From positions 1 through 46,031 of the forward strand of contig CAZRIE010000022.1 in assembly GCA_964600075.1 (NCBI GenBank): a DNA stretch of 46,031 bases, written 5' to 3'. Under the pieces are notes generated by a model. That model searched no databases and was not told where the DNA came from. It saw only the letters and a program-made list of their open reading frames with translations. This document shows, piece by piece, positions 1 to 7,603 of this stretch. Source of the DNA: CAZRIE01 sp964600075. GTDB taxonomy: Bacteria; Bacteroidota; Bacteroidia; Flavobacteriales; Flavobacteriaceae. Position numbers and translations under genes: made by a program. Numbering within the stretch: position 1 is the first letter of the stretch; each line of letters opens with the position of its first letter.

Positions 1-7
1 TACTTCG

Positions 8-42
8 AAAAGTCCTTCACAGCAATGTGGGGGACTTTTTTT
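8..42 (+). terminator. Intrinsic terminator of an upstream gene
   Basis: A 14-bp stem (AAAAGTCC extended by TTCACA, with two G.T pairs) closes on a GCAA tetraloop at 22-25. The 3' arm runs into a T tract ending at 42. The A tract at 8-11 means it could also work in the other direction. It separates the GH88 operon from a gene lying left of the window. Confidence 0.8.
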
Positions 43-152
43 ATGCGGTAGAATTAGACGACTGAACCCTCTGTTCAAAAGATTCCACGCTCTCTTTGAA
101 GACTTTTTTCTCTGAACCTTATTCATATTCCCTAGAATCCTACCTTTTTTGC

Positions 153-160
153 TATATTTA
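153..160 (+). promoter_or_regulatory. Probable -7 element of the GH88 operon
   Basis: TATATTTA matches the Bacteroidota -7 consensus TAnnTTTG at every fixed position but the last. It lies 57 bases before the ATG at 218 and overlaps the upstream TTG (149) that would otherwise extend the frame. This argues for the ATG as the true start. No clear -33 TTG is seen at the expected distance. Confidence 0.45.
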
Positions 161-217
161 GCCAAGGAGGCGGAACTCCCCCGACATTATTTCAATTCTA
201 CCAACGCCAATAGCAAT

Positions 218-1600
218 ATGAAAATAAATCCTGAGCTTAAACCTGAAGACCTCCTTGAAAAAATCAATAAGCTATGGTCGTATTCAGGGGATAAGATTAG
301 GAGCATGACAAGTCATTTACAAGGTACTTCCGGTTCGCCTGTGGTTACTGTGAATGGAGTATATGAACCAAGAAGTTGGACGGATTGGACGCAAGGATTT
401 CAATACGGATCGGAATTGTTCCAATACGATGCAACTGGCGATTCTTTTTTTTTAGACTTAGCTATACAGAATATCAAAACCAAAATGACATCTCATGTAA
501 GTCATTTCGGCGTTCATGATCATGGGTTCAATAATGTAAGTACATACGGAAACCTTCTGAGACTTTTGAATGAAGGTAAAATCCCTCGAGATCCGTGGCT
601 CAAGGAATTCTGTGTCCTTGCTTTAAAACTTTCAGCGTCGGTACAGGCGCAACGATGGACTTCGATACCCGAAGGAGGCTATATTTATTCTTTTAATGGT
701 CCACATTCCTTATTTGTAGATACTATCCGCACGATTCGAATTTTAAATGTTGGCCACATACTACGGCATCATTCCTCCGGCGAGAACGACATCAAAATAA
801 ACCTTCTAAAACGAGCCTATCAACACGCTTTGGCTACTGCCAAATATTCGGTTTATTATGCCGAGGGCCGTGATTCCTATGATTTATGGGGCCGTACGGC
901 ACACGAGGCTATTTTTAATACGACCGATGGAAACTTTCGTTCACCTTCCACTCAGCAGGGTTACAGCGGATTCTCGACTTGGACTCGCGGTCTTAGTTGG
1001 GCCATGTTGGGGTTTGCCGAACAACTTGAATTTCTACAGGGCCAAAACAGTTTACCTGAACTAGATGAGCTTGGAGGGAAAGCATATCTTGAGGAAGTCT
1101 TTCTCAAAGCCGCTCGTGCGACATGCGACTTCTACATTGCGCATACCGCACTAGATGGAATTCCATATTGGGATACCGGTGCCCCAGGGTTAGTCAATCT
1201 ACCCAATTGGCAGAGTGAGAATTCAAATCCATTCAACGACTTTGAACCCGTGGATAGTTCCGCCGCTGCAATAGGAGCACAGGGGTTGTTACGCTTGGGC
1301 GCGTATCTCAAAAAGAAAAAATCACCGGATGCCGATACATATTGGTCAGCAGGACTTACCGTTGCCGACACCTTATTGAATGAACCTTATCTAAGTGCCG
1401 ATCTCAATCATCAAGGACTACTTCTACATACTATATACCACCGTCCGAACGGTTGGGATCATATTCCTGAAAATAGCAAAATTCCGAACGGAGAAGCTTG
1501 TATGTGGGGAGATTATCACCTACGTGAACTGGCCCATTATTTAAATGAAGTAATCAAAGGAGAATCCTATTACACATTTTTTAAAGACATAACAGCTTAG
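218..1600 (+). CDS. Glycoside hydrolase family 88 (unsaturated glucuronyl hydrolase)
   Basis: Predicted to remove the 4,5-unsaturated uronic acid from the non-reducing end of oligosaccharides made by polysaccharide lyases, through hydration of the double bond. The 460-residue protein shows GH88 landmarks: WTDWTQGF (54-61), HDHGFN with Asp101, FVDTIR with Asp168 (about 67 residues apart, matching the two catalytic Asp of Bacillus UGL), a GYSGFSTWTRGLSW block, PYWDTGAP, DSSAAAIGAQGL and WGDYHLRELA near the C-terminus. No signal peptide is visible, so action is probably intracellular on imported disaccharide. The frame is open from a TTG at 149, but the ATG at 218 is preferred because a -7 element overlaps the upstream part. 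It is the first gene of a tight five-gene operon, one base before the next start. The substrate (ulvan, alginate-like or glycosaminoglycan-like) cannot be told. Confidence 0.88.
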   Translation: MKINPELKPEDLLEKINKLWSYSGDKIRSMTSHLQGTSGSPVVTVNGVYEPRSWTDWTQGFQYGSELFQYDATGDSFFLDLAIQNIKTKMTSHVSHFGVHDHGFNNVSTYGNLLRLLNEGKIPRDPWLKEFCVLALKLSASVQAQRWTSIPEGGYIYSFNGPHSLFVDTIRTIRILNVGHILRHHSSGENDIKINLLKRAYQHALATAKYSVYYAEGRDSYDLWGRTAHEAIFNTTDGNFRSPSTQQGYSGFSTWTRGLSWAMLGFAEQLEFLQGQNSLPELDELGGKAYLEEVFLKAARATCDFYIAHTALDGIPYWDTGAPGLVNLPNWQSENSNPFNDFEPVDSSAAAIGAQGLLRLGAYLKKKKSPDADTYWSAGLTVADTLLNEPYLSADLNHQGLLLHTIYHRPNGWDHIPENSKIPNGEACMWGDYHLRELAHYLNEVIKGESYYTFFKDITA

Positions 1601-1601
1601 T

Positions 1602-3050
1602 ATGGCCAAATCAAAACCAAGATTTACGAGAGTTGCTCAGCTAAAGTCTGCAGAAGATTTTGTAAGTCATTTGGGTAGTATAAAGGCCGATATGCCTTTT
1701 AAGGAAAATTTGAGCGTTCAGGGTAAATCTGAATTGGGAGAACCTTTTGTGATGAAATCAGGTCAGACTATTGGCAATCGGTTTTGCATACTTCCTATGG
1801 AGGGCTGGGACGGTACTTCAGATGGCTTACCAACTGAGTTTACCAAAAGAAGATGGCGTAATTTTGCAATCAGCGGCGCCAAATTATTGTGGGGTTGTGA
1901 GGCAGTAGCCGTATGCCCCGAGGGAAGGGCAAACCCGAATCAACTTTTGATAAATCAAAAGAACCTCGACGCCTTTAAAGATTTGTACAACGGAGTAGTA
2001 TCTGATCATATTGAAAAGTTTAGCTCGTCAACTGATTTGTTGGTGGGTTTGCAACTAACGCATTCCGGTCGATTTGCAGTGCCAGATGAAGACCGAAAAC
2101 GTAAACCCAAAACTTTATACAAGCATTCTCTACTCGATGAAAAATTCAATTTGGCAGCGGATCACGAAGTGTTGACCGATAGGGAGATAGATAAATTAGT
2201 CGATGATTTTGTGATAGCGGCCGGACTCGCCAAAGAAGCTGGTTTTCAGTTCGTAGATGTCAAACACTGCCACGGCTATTTAGGCCATGAGTTTCTCAGC
2301 GCGACTAAAAGGGAAGGAAAATATGGAGGTTCCCTAAAAAACAGAATGCGTTTTTTGACGTCGATCGTTGAGGGTATTCGAGCGACTAGCAATATTCAAG
2401 TTGCGGTTAGGCTTAGTGCTTTTGATTTTATTCCTTTTAGAAAAGATGATTCGAATAATGGGATTCCAGAAAAAGTGAATCAATCGTATAGTGAAGCTTT
2501 TGGTGGAGACGGATCAGGTATTGGCATTGACCTTACAGAAGTCTTCGAAATGCTAAGCTATTTTGAGGAACTTGGTATCGAATTGGTCTGTATTACGGCC
2601 GGAAGTCCGTATTATGTACCTCATATTCAACGGCCTGCGATTTTTCCGCCATCCGATGGCTATCTTCCACCTGAAGACCCTTTGGTGGGTGTCGCCAGAC
2701 AGATTCAGATTACATATGAAATAAAAAAGAAATTTCCGAATCTGGCTATCGTTGGGTCCGCCTATTCGTATCTTCAGGAGTGGCTTCCCCATGTAGCTGA
2801 AGCTGTAGTGGAAGAAAATGGCGCCGACTTTATTGGGTTGGGAAGAATGGTGCTAAGCTATCCCGGTATGCCAGATGATATTTTAAAAGGAAATCCCCTC
2901 GTCCGCGGAAAAATATGTAGAACCTTTTCAGACTGCACCACTGCACCTAGAATTGGAATGATCTCGGGCTGTTTTCCACTTGATGGCTTTTATAAAAATA
3001 TGCCGGAAGCCAATGAACTAAAAGAATTTAAGAAAAAGGCCCGGTTATGA
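1602..3050 (+). CDS. NADH:flavin oxidoreductase, Old Yellow Enzyme family
   Basis: FMN-dependent TIM-barrel oxidoreductase of 482 residues. Family signs are the N-terminal NRFCILPMEGW segment, QLTHSGR (151-157), the substrate-binding KHCHGYLGHEFLS block (221-233) with the paired His residues, YGGSLKNRMRF (241-251), and a C-terminal ADFIGLGRM phosphate-binding strand. The 2,4-dienoyl-CoA reductase-type Fe-S and NAD domains are absent, though a Cys-containing tail (KICRTFSDC) remains. It starts one base after the GH88 stop and overlaps the SDR start by four bases (ATGA), implying translational coupling. By context it may reduce or isomerise an unsaturated or keto-sugar intermediate released by GH88. 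That role is inference, since OYE-family substrates are not predictable from sequence. Confidence 0.85.
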   Translation: MAKSKPRFTRVAQLKSAEDFVSHLGSIKADMPFKENLSVQGKSELGEPFVMKSGQTIGNRFCILPMEGWDGTSDGLPTEFTKRRWRNFAISGAKLLWGCEAVAVCPEGRANPNQLLINQKNLDAFKDLYNGVVSDHIEKFSSSTDLLVGLQLTHSGRFAVPDEDRKRKPKTLYKHSLLDEKFNLAADHEVLTDREIDKLVDDFVIAAGLAKEAGFQFVDVKHCHGYLGHEFLSATKREGKYGGSLKNRMRFLTSIVEGIRATSNIQVAVRLSAFDFIPFRKDDSNNGIPEKVNQSYSEAFGGDGSGIGIDLTEVFEMLSYFEELGIELVCITAGSPYYVPHIQRPAIFPPSDGYLPPEDPLVGVARQIQITYEIKKKFPNLAIVGSAYSYLQEWLPHVAEAVVEENGADFIGLGRMVLSYPGMPDDILKGNPLVRGKICRTFSDCTTAPRIGMISGCFPLDGFYKNMPEANELKEFKKKARL

Positions 3051-3817
3051 CTAAAAACGTTTTAATTACCGGAGGATCTCGTGGAATAGGTTTTGGCATG
3101 GCCATAGAACTAGCGAAGGCAGGATGCAATCTGGCCATTAATGGGGTGCGTGAGGAAGAACAGGTAAGTCAGGTTCTCAATGAATTACGAAGCTTTAATA
3201 CAGAAATAATTTATTGTCAGGGAGATGTTTCCTCAGTTTCAGATCTCGATAACATTATCAACAAGACCTTAGATAAATTCAAAAGAATCAATGTGCTTAT
3301 AAATAATGCCGGCGTTGGACCAAAGGAGCGAGTAGGCCTTTTGGAGATGAAAACGGAAAGTTACGATCGCGTTATGGGTATCAATTTAAGAGGGCCTTTT
3401 TTTCTGACACAAAAAGTGGCGAACCATATGATTGCCAACAAGAAAGATGATTCTAACTACGAGGGGTGCATTATCAATATGTCTTCTATAAGTGCAAATA
3501 CAGTTTCCATCAATCGTGGGGAATATTGCATTTCGAAGGCCGGGATGAGCATGATGACCAAACTTTTCGCCGTGAGTTTAGGGGCTTACGATATTCCGGT
3601 TTATGAGGTACAGCCCGGAATTATAGAAACAGATATGACTGCTGCCGTACGTGATAAATACCAGAAACTTGCTCAAGAGGGACTTATCATACAATCCCGC
3701 CTCGGTGTTCCCGAAGAGATAGGCAAAGCAGTTTGTGCGCTGATTGAAAATCGAATACCCTATGCTACAGGGCAGGTTCTCAAGTTAGATGGTGGCCTTT
3801 CAATTCCTAGACTATAA
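3047..3817 (+). CDS. Short-chain dehydrogenase/reductase, FabG/KduD-like
   Basis: Classical SDR of 256 residues. It has the nucleotide-binding GGSRGIG (9-15), NNAG (86-89), the catalytic Ser in NMSSIS (144-149) and YCISK (Tyr160, Lys164), plus a C-terminal TGQVLKLDGG motif. It is likely a cytoplasmic NAD(P)H-dependent reductase of a keto group. Next to a GH88 gene, the family member expected is a reductase of 4-deoxy-5-keto-uronate (KduD or DEH-reductase type), but annotation as a 3-oxoacyl-ACP reductase homologue is equally compatible with sequence. Its start overlaps the previous stop by four bases. Confidence 0.85.
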   Translation: MTKNVLITGGSRGIGFGMAIELAKAGCNLAINGVREEEQVSQVLNELRSFNTEIIYCQGDVSSVSDLDNIINKTLDKFKRINVLINNAGVGPKERVGLLEMKTESYDRVMGINLRGPFFLTQKVANHMIANKKDDSNYEGCIINMSSISANTVSINRGEYCISKAGMSMMTKLFAVSLGAYDIPVYEVQPGIIETDMTAAVRDKYQKLAQEGLIIQSRLGVPEEIGKAVCALIENRIPYATGQVLKLDGGLSIPRL

Positions 3818-3826
3818 GCTATACAA

Positions 3827-4048
3827 ATGAAAAAAAGACGCATGGTTTTGTTACGAATTTTAGATGGTCTGGCCATTCTTATTTTTGTGGCAACTTTTAG
3901 TCCTTTCGTGATTCCTCAAAATGAAACAGGGCCCTATTTGATGGGTGTACCTTATACCATGTGGATGGGTTTTGTTGTCAGTATTGTTTTTGTAGTATTG
4001 GCTTTTTTGGTTTCTGTCGTCAATAAAGAAGATAGCCATGCTGACTAA
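3827..4048 (+). CDS. Small two-helix membrane protein, symporter partner
   Basis: 73 residues with a basic N-terminus and two hydrophobic segments (about 9-29 and 44-65) separated by a GPYLMGVPYTMW loop. This resembles the small DUF3311/YhdT-type proteins that sit directly upstream of sodium:solute symporters. The reading frame overlaps the following symporter start by 11 bases, which supports a real, co-translated gene. It probably acts as an accessory subunit of the transporter. The family assignment is tentative because the protein is short. Confidence 0.72.
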   Translation: MKKRRMVLLRILDGLAILIFVATFSPFVIPQNETGPYLMGVPYTMWMGFVVSIVFVVLAFLVSVVNKEDSHAD

Positions 4049-5474
4049 ATTCATTATTGCCGGAGTCCTCTATTTAGCTATCCTGATTTTTTTGGTCAGG
4101 CGCACAAGGGTGAAGGAAAAAACTACCTCAAATTATTTATTGGGTGGGGGTAATATCGGTTTTGTTATTGGTTTGTTCACCACGGCCGCTACATTATTCA
4201 GTGCTTTTACGGTCGTTGGAATGCCCGATTTCTTCAGGACCCATGGCATAGGAGCATGGGTTTTTCTTGCAGTATCCGACGCGATGATGGTCTACGGCTT
4301 AATTCGTGTGGGGGAAATATTGAGAAGAAAGGCCAGAAAACTCGATTTCAAGGGAATGTCTGGGCTTATGGCCACTACCTATAATAGTAAATTGGCAGGC
4401 TATGTGGCCTTTGGTGGGGCTGTTGTTTTCTTAATTCCTTATATAGCGGTACAAATTAGTGGTATTTCAATATTTCTAAACGCGGCTTTTCCTGATGCTG
4501 TACCTGTTTGGGCGTGGAGTTTGGCTATTGTCGCAATCATGATAATCTATAGTGAAACAGGAGGATTAAGGGCCATAATGTACAATGATACACTACAAGG
4601 AATCCTTCTTTTTATTATGATTTGGATTATTGGATGGAATTGTATCGAGCACTTCGGAAGTATGGAATCGATGTTTGAAAAAGTAGAATCGGTCAATAAC
4701 CAATTGTTGTCCACACCAGGGCCTAAAGGACTTTTTACCCCTCAGTTTTTCATTATTTCGGCCATTGCAATTATATGCCTTCCATTTACGCAACCTCAAA
4801 TTTCCACAAGGGTGGTGATAATGAAGAGTAGTTCAGCCTTACGTAAAATGGCGATAGGACTGGGTGTAGTTGCAATATTGGTAATTCTGCCTACTATGTT
4901 TATGGGTATGTACGGAGCTGTTTTGTATCCCGAAGCGACGACCCAAGAGTTTATTGGTCATGTACTTTTGTACGATCAGGCTTCAGGTGTTGCAGCCCTC
5001 GGATTGGTGGGCTTGATTGCCGCAGCAATATCCACTTCTGATTCTCAGATATTTGCACTGGGATCAGAGTTAAGATCATTACTTTCTATAGATGACAAAA
5101 AAGCGGTATCTATAACGCGCATCTTTATCCTTGTCTTTGGATTGCTCGCACTTATCTTTTCAATAGTAAGTACGGAACACTTGGTTTTGCTGGCAAGGAC
5201 TAGTTTTACTGGCACTGCTATGATGGCGCCAATGATTCTTGTAGGAATCTTAAGTTCGAAGAAACTTTCACGTTTAATGCCACTGCTAACTCTGGCTGCT
5301 TTGCTTATTTTTGTTGGAGCTAAACTCGGAATAGTCCCTTCAAAAATCGGCAGTCTTCAAATAGAAATAGTTTTGTTCTTGAGTTTAGCACTCGGAGCCC
5401 TTATCGAAGTAAACCTGCTCCGCCTATCTAAAACCGGCAAAGAATCTAATTCTTCAGATAAACTGTCTGCGTAA
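4038..5474 (+). CDS. Sodium:solute symporter (SSS family)
   Basis: 478-residue inner-membrane protein with about 12-13 hydrophobic helices, matching the SSS/SLC5 fold. Typical segments are SNYLLGGGNIG after helix 1, the GLFTTAATLFSAFTVVGMP block of the first helix pair, YSETGGLRA, and ALGLVGLIAAAISTSDSQ where SSS proteins carry Na+-site Ser/Thr residues. It probably imports the uronate-type product handled by the GH88, OYE and SDR genes of this operon together with Na+. The sugar or acid carried is not deducible. Its 3' end overlaps the convergent PHP-like gene by 29 bases, leaving no space for a terminator between them. Confidence 0.88.
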   Translation: MLTKFIIAGVLYLAILIFLVRRTRVKEKTTSNYLLGGGNIGFVIGLFTTAATLFSAFTVVGMPDFFRTHGIGAWVFLAVSDAMMVYGLIRVGEILRRKARKLDFKGMSGLMATTYNSKLAGYVAFGGAVVFLIPYIAVQISGISIFLNAAFPDAVPVWAWSLAIVAIMIIYSETGGLRAIMYNDTLQGILLFIMIWIIGWNCIEHFGSMESMFEKVESVNNQLLSTPGPKGLFTPQFFIISAIAIICLPFTQPQISTRVVIMKSSSALRKMAIGLGVVAILVILPTMFMGMYGAVLYPEATTQEFIGHVLLYDQASGVAALGLVGLIAAAISTSDSQIFALGSELRSLLSIDDKKAVSITRIFILVFGLLALIFSIVSTEHLVLLARTSFTGTAMMAPMILVGILSSKKLSRLMPLLTLAALLIFVGAKLGIVPSKIGSLQIEIVLFLSLALGALIEVNLLRLSKTGKESNSSDKLSA

Positions 5475-7524
5475 ATGCGCCATTTGCAGCCACGTCCCAA
5501 ACTTCTAGTCGGACCCATTTTCTATTCGATAGGTCGCTCGAAAACTGAAAACTTTGTGAGCCGAAGGCTTCCGTTTGATTCAAATCGAATTTCTCTCGAA
5601 AAACCTGTTCTCCATCCCCCGAAATAATTTCTATAAAATTCAAGGGGAAGGTCCAGTCGATTTGCATTTTGACTTCTACAGTATTTAATCCGTTTAATTG
5701 AACGGTTTCCCCAGAGCCTTTTCCGTTTATTGAAAAAGATGGAATTAAGATTTCCCCAGTGGTCGAAAAGAAACGACCATTCTCCAACGCATTAAAAACC
5801 GGTTGCCAACCCTCAGAAAAATCAGGTATCGCATCCAATTGCAAGTAGTTTATGTTCATGTGGGCATACATTTCGTTTTCGTGGGTAATGGTGAAAAGGT
5901 CCGCCTCGGCGATAACATTTTTTTTGCCACCCCAGTTGTTCATGTCGTCCATCAAACCCAAGACGCGCAGGCCTAATTTCGGTACCGAAAGGTCCGCAGG
6001 CATCGGTTTCCATGCCCCGCCCAAAAAGCGGTCAGATTTAAAAAAAGCTTCTTCCTTATAAGTGTCCGGATAACCAGTAGAACCTTTTATGCGCGGGTGC
6101 GCTGTCCATGCCAAACCGTTTTCCAGTTCCAGCAATTGCAGCATTTCATTTTTATCAGCTATGCGATACACCTTTCCGTAGTTAGGGTCTTCCGTGACAA
6201 AGGGTTTGTCCGTTTCCCTTGACATAATCCAATACACCGGTTTTGGGAAAAACCCCATCCAATGTCCTCCTAAAAACTCGTTGGGTTCCTCACCGGGCAG
6301 GAGCAAAAATTCATCATCGGATAATCTTTTGCATTGTTCAAAAAGGGCATCAAGCTCTTTTAGGCGAACCTCGTCTGGCCCTTTCGGATGTGCCGTATAA
6401 TGGAACTCTCCCAAATGAACGATGTCCACACCAATTTTCTTGAAAACCTCTACAAATTCCGGTTTTTCGGGTATCGATTTATTGGCCATAGCGACCTTCA
6501 TAATAAACTCATTGTGAAAATGGCTGGCGAAGGTCTTGTGATTTTCTAACGGCACATATTCGTCTTTGTGGGTATATTTTTTGATTTCTTCCAAAAGCCT
6601 GTTTGGTGAGCCAGAGCCAAGCATACAAAAGAAATTCAACCTTTGCAGGGTGTTCGGCGGCGCATTGAACCATGGTACATAGCGTTCATCGCCTTTGGGA
6701 TCGTGACGAATACCTATGCCGAAGTCTTGAACCATATCTCTGTAACCGTTCCCGTACCAAACGGACTTCAGATTAAAAGCTTCGTCTAGCGGATAAAAAT
6801 ATTGGTGGGGAGGTGGAAAAACGGCAAGGGAGCCTTGAGCGTTTGTGCCGATAATGCTGCGGTATTTTACAGGCACATTGAAGGAAGTGTTCTGTTCTGA
6901 AGTTCTTATTTGCTGTAGATTGTCGGATGTATCTGCATACATTAAGGTCTTCCAAGGCTTTGCACTTGTTAACCCAGCATCGTAAAGAATGGCGGTCGAA
7001 TCTCTATGCGTTGCAATTACCGCTGCAATATTAAAAAGGGGAACACCATTGTAAATCGTGATTTCAAGCGAACCCTTAAAATCTGGAGCTGAAATATCGG
7101 TTATGGAAATTACGGTACGCTTTTCATGTTTAGTAATTTTTATTTCCCTTTTCTCAAAATCCAACACATGGGATTTATAAGGTCTCTTAGGCACCTTGTC
7201 GAAAAAAATGGTCCAGCCGTTTTCGGGTTTTAGGGTGCGACTGCCTACATTTAGAATAAAAACAGGATCAACATCGGCCGCTATGGTTTTATAATTGTCA
7301 TTGTCTCCTATGGCAATGCTACTGAACAATGGCTTGTTTTTTTCTAAGTTCAACCGCAGTCGGCACTGTTCTAAATTTTCTGCTGTCCACGTAAGTTCCA
7401 CTTCATTTTCGCCCAAGGTTATTTTGGTGTCGTTCTCCCTAGAGTTTTCAGGCAGTGAAACGGGAATTTGGGCTTGTGCGAACAAGTATGTCAATAGGAA
7501 AAAAATCAATAATACTTTTTTCAT
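5446..7524 (-). CDS. Secreted PHP/CehA-like metallohydrolase
   Basis: 692-residue protein with a signal peptide (MKKVLLIFFLLTYLFAQA, cleavage near residue 19), so periplasmic or exported. The N-terminal half (about 20-300) is beta-rich and not recognised. Residues about 330-490 carry His-rich motifs like the CehA/McbA branch of the PHP metal-dependent phosphoesterases: HFHNEF (335-340), HLGEFHYTAHP (370-380), PGEEPN (410-415), GGHWMGFFP (419-427) and AWTAHPRIKG (472-481). The C-terminus (about 600-690) looks like a small beta-sandwich. It is the last gene of the minus-strand operon, 79 bases after the azurin-ThuA fusion. CehA homologues hydrolyse esters, but the substrate here is unknown. It could instead be a catalytically altered member, since the canonical HxHxxxS motif is changed to HFHNEF. 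Confidence 0.6.
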   Translation of the reverse strand: MKKVLLIFFLLTYLFAQAQIPVSLPENSRENDTKITLGENEVELTWTAENLEQCRLRLNLEKNKPLFSSIAIGDNDNYKTIAADVDPVFILNVGSRTLKPENGWTIFFDKVPKRPYKSHVLDFEKREIKITKHEKRTVISITDISAPDFKGSLEITIYNGVPLFNIAAVIATHRDSTAILYDAGLTSAKPWKTLMYADTSDNLQQIRTSEQNTSFNVPVKYRSIIGTNAQGSLAVFPPPHQYFYPLDEAFNLKSVWYGNGYRDMVQDFGIGIRHDPKGDERYVPWFNAPPNTLQRLNFFCMLGSGSPNRLLEEIKKYTHKDEYVPLENHKTFASHFHNEFIMKVAMANKSIPEKPEFVEVFKKIGVDIVHLGEFHYTAHPKGPDEVRLKELDALFEQCKRLSDDEFLLLPGEEPNEFLGGHWMGFFPKPVYWIMSRETDKPFVTEDPNYGKVYRIADKNEMLQLLELENGLAWTAHPRIKGSTGYPDTYKEEAFFKSDRFLGGAWKPMPADLSVPKLGLRVLGLMDDMNNWGGKKNVIAEADLFTITHENEMYAHMNINYLQLDAIPDFSEGWQPVFNALENGRFFSTTGEILIPSFSINGKGSGETVQLNGLNTVEVKMQIDWTFPLNFIEIISGDGEQVFREKFDLNQTEAFGSQSFQFSSDLSNRKWVRLEVWDVAANGAFTQTVYLKN

Positions 7525-7603
7525 TAAATCATATTTAGATGAACGTCAATGCAGTAATTCCGAAAGCAATTAGCCTTATTGGCGATCGGAACCAAAATTT
7601 GCT

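Noticed and set aside
74..109. Weak hairpin TTCAAAAGA/TCTTTGAA followed by six T
   Set aside because: Needs a bulge and has an AU-only core; a much stronger terminator already lies at 8-42.
149..217. TTG-initiated N-terminal extension of the GH88 gene
   Set aside because: A -7-like TATATTTA overlaps these codons and the extension adds no signal peptide or domain; the ATG at 218 fits better.
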